Assembly: GCA_964429265.1 (NCBI GenBank)
Contig: CAYSBK010000022.1
Span: forward strand, 1-23,724
Length of the DNA: 23,724 bases
Direction of reading: 5' to 3'
DNA from: CAYSBK01 sp964429265
GTDB taxonomy: Bacteria; Planctomycetota; Phycisphaerae; Sedimentisphaerales; Anaerobacaceae
Part shown: piece by piece, positions 23,417-23,724 of the stretch
Numbering within the stretch: position 1 is the stretch's first letter
How the letters are laid out: the number at the start of each line of letters is the position of its first letter
Position numbers and translations under genes: made by a program
Notes under the pieces: model-generated
What the model saw: the letters and a program-made list of their open reading frames with translations, nothing else
Databases searched by the model: none
Told to the model about the DNA's origin: nothing

Positions 23417-23444
23417 ATAGTAGAAAACCTTAAATCTGTGTCAA
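23417..23444 (-). promoter_or_regulatory. Putative promoter of the aspartic protease, leaderless
   Basis: On the minus strand a perfect TTGACA (23439-23444) and TACTAT (23417-23422) are 16 nt apart. Transcription would begin at about 23410, essentially on the ATG at 23408. That makes the upstream in-frame codons at 23414 (ATG) and 23417 (TTG) unusable from this promoter. Confidence 0.5.
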
Positions 23445-23724
23445 GGGATTAATTTTGCACATATACTCCGTATACATCCAACGAAATAATCTCATCATAT
23501 GGCAGCACCGCAAACTCCAACTTTTTCTTAAACGCGCCAACGCCGGGTGCCGATGTGTTGATGTGATTTGCAGATTTTTCGAAAATTGTTTAAGCTGGGG
23601 CGTAACCTCTTGTGATATTGGCACTTAGGATTACCCCCCTTCGGCCCTGCCTGGCGCATAGCCGGAACCACGCCACCCTCGCCCGGTCCTGGCTCCGCTA
23701 AACCACGCCGTTAATCGGACTTCT
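23418..23724. other. Right-edge intergenic stretch ending in an assembly-like repeat
   Basis: No gene is supported. A 64-codon minus-strand frame (23430-23624) shows no family features and overlaps the aspartic protease promoter. A short dyad, tatac-tcc-gtata (23462-23474), lies about 20 nt upstream of the -35 and could be an operator. The final 55 bases duplicate 22444-22498. Confidence 0.5.
23670..23724 (+). repeat. 55-bp direct repeat, terminal copy at the window end
   Basis: It is identical to 22444-22498 and runs exactly to the last base given. In the frame of the subtilase ending it again reads 'HATLARSWLR' and a stop, but the sequence just upstream does not continue a dockerin module. 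It is more likely an overlapping assembly k-mer than a second gene copy. Confidence 0.95.

Noticed and set aside
23430..23624. 64-codon minus-strand frame upstream of the aspartic protease
   Set aside because: It overlaps the predicted promoter, has no family features, and lies in the region of doubtful assembly.
1..23724. CRISPR array, transposase, integrase or phage genes
   Set aside because: No regularly spaced repeats and no transposase, recombinase or phage motifs were seen. The only long repeat is the 55-bp pair at the right end.

Overview
The window looks like a piece of a Planctomycetota genome, most likely from the Phycisphaerae/Sedimentisphaerales side. This is inference. It rests on the moderately high GC content, a large secreted LamG (concanavalin-like) protein, and secreted subtilases that end in dockerin-like EF-hand modules of the 'DGTVDSTDLWFLADHWL' kind. 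No ribosomal RNA or other definitive marker gene is present.

Layout, left to right. (1) 257-3061 (-): a large exported LamG protein with a duplicated Cys-x-x-Cys module. (2) 3444-3530 (-): tRNA-Ser(GGA). (3) 3729-4133 (+): a small four-helix membrane protein. (4) 4418-5827 (+): a cobalamin-type radical SAM enzyme, followed by a DUF952 protein. (5) 8812-6296 (-): ligA-tadA. (6) 10795-8921 (-): an APC-family permease fused to a PTS EIIA-like domain. Upstream of it is a non-coding interval with a promoter-like site and a long closed stem-loop, a candidate structured RNA. (7) 18418-11192 (-): a long same-strand run, pyrR-pyrB-pyrC-NYN nuclease-sensor kinase-response regulator. (8) 18682-22475 (+): two consecutive exported S8 proteases, the first lacking the usual catalytic Asp. 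(9) 23414-22485 (-): a convergent, visibly AT-richer, two-lobed aspartic protease.

How the genes relate. PyrR, PyrB and PyrC give regulation plus two early steps of de novo pyrimidine synthesis. The kinase (periplasmic ABC-type binding domain, three PAS domains, HisKA_3) and the NarL-type regulator overlap by 4 nt and form a two-component pair. LigA and TadA are housekeeping genes 24 nt apart. The right end is a cluster of three exported proteases, two of them with calcium-binding-type modules. That suggests surface or extracellular protein processing, but partners and substrates are unknown.

The last 55 bases of the window (23670-23724) exactly repeat 22444-22498. That length is a common assembler k-mer size, so the right edge is probably an assembly-graph end, and the sequence from about 23450 onward should be read with caution.
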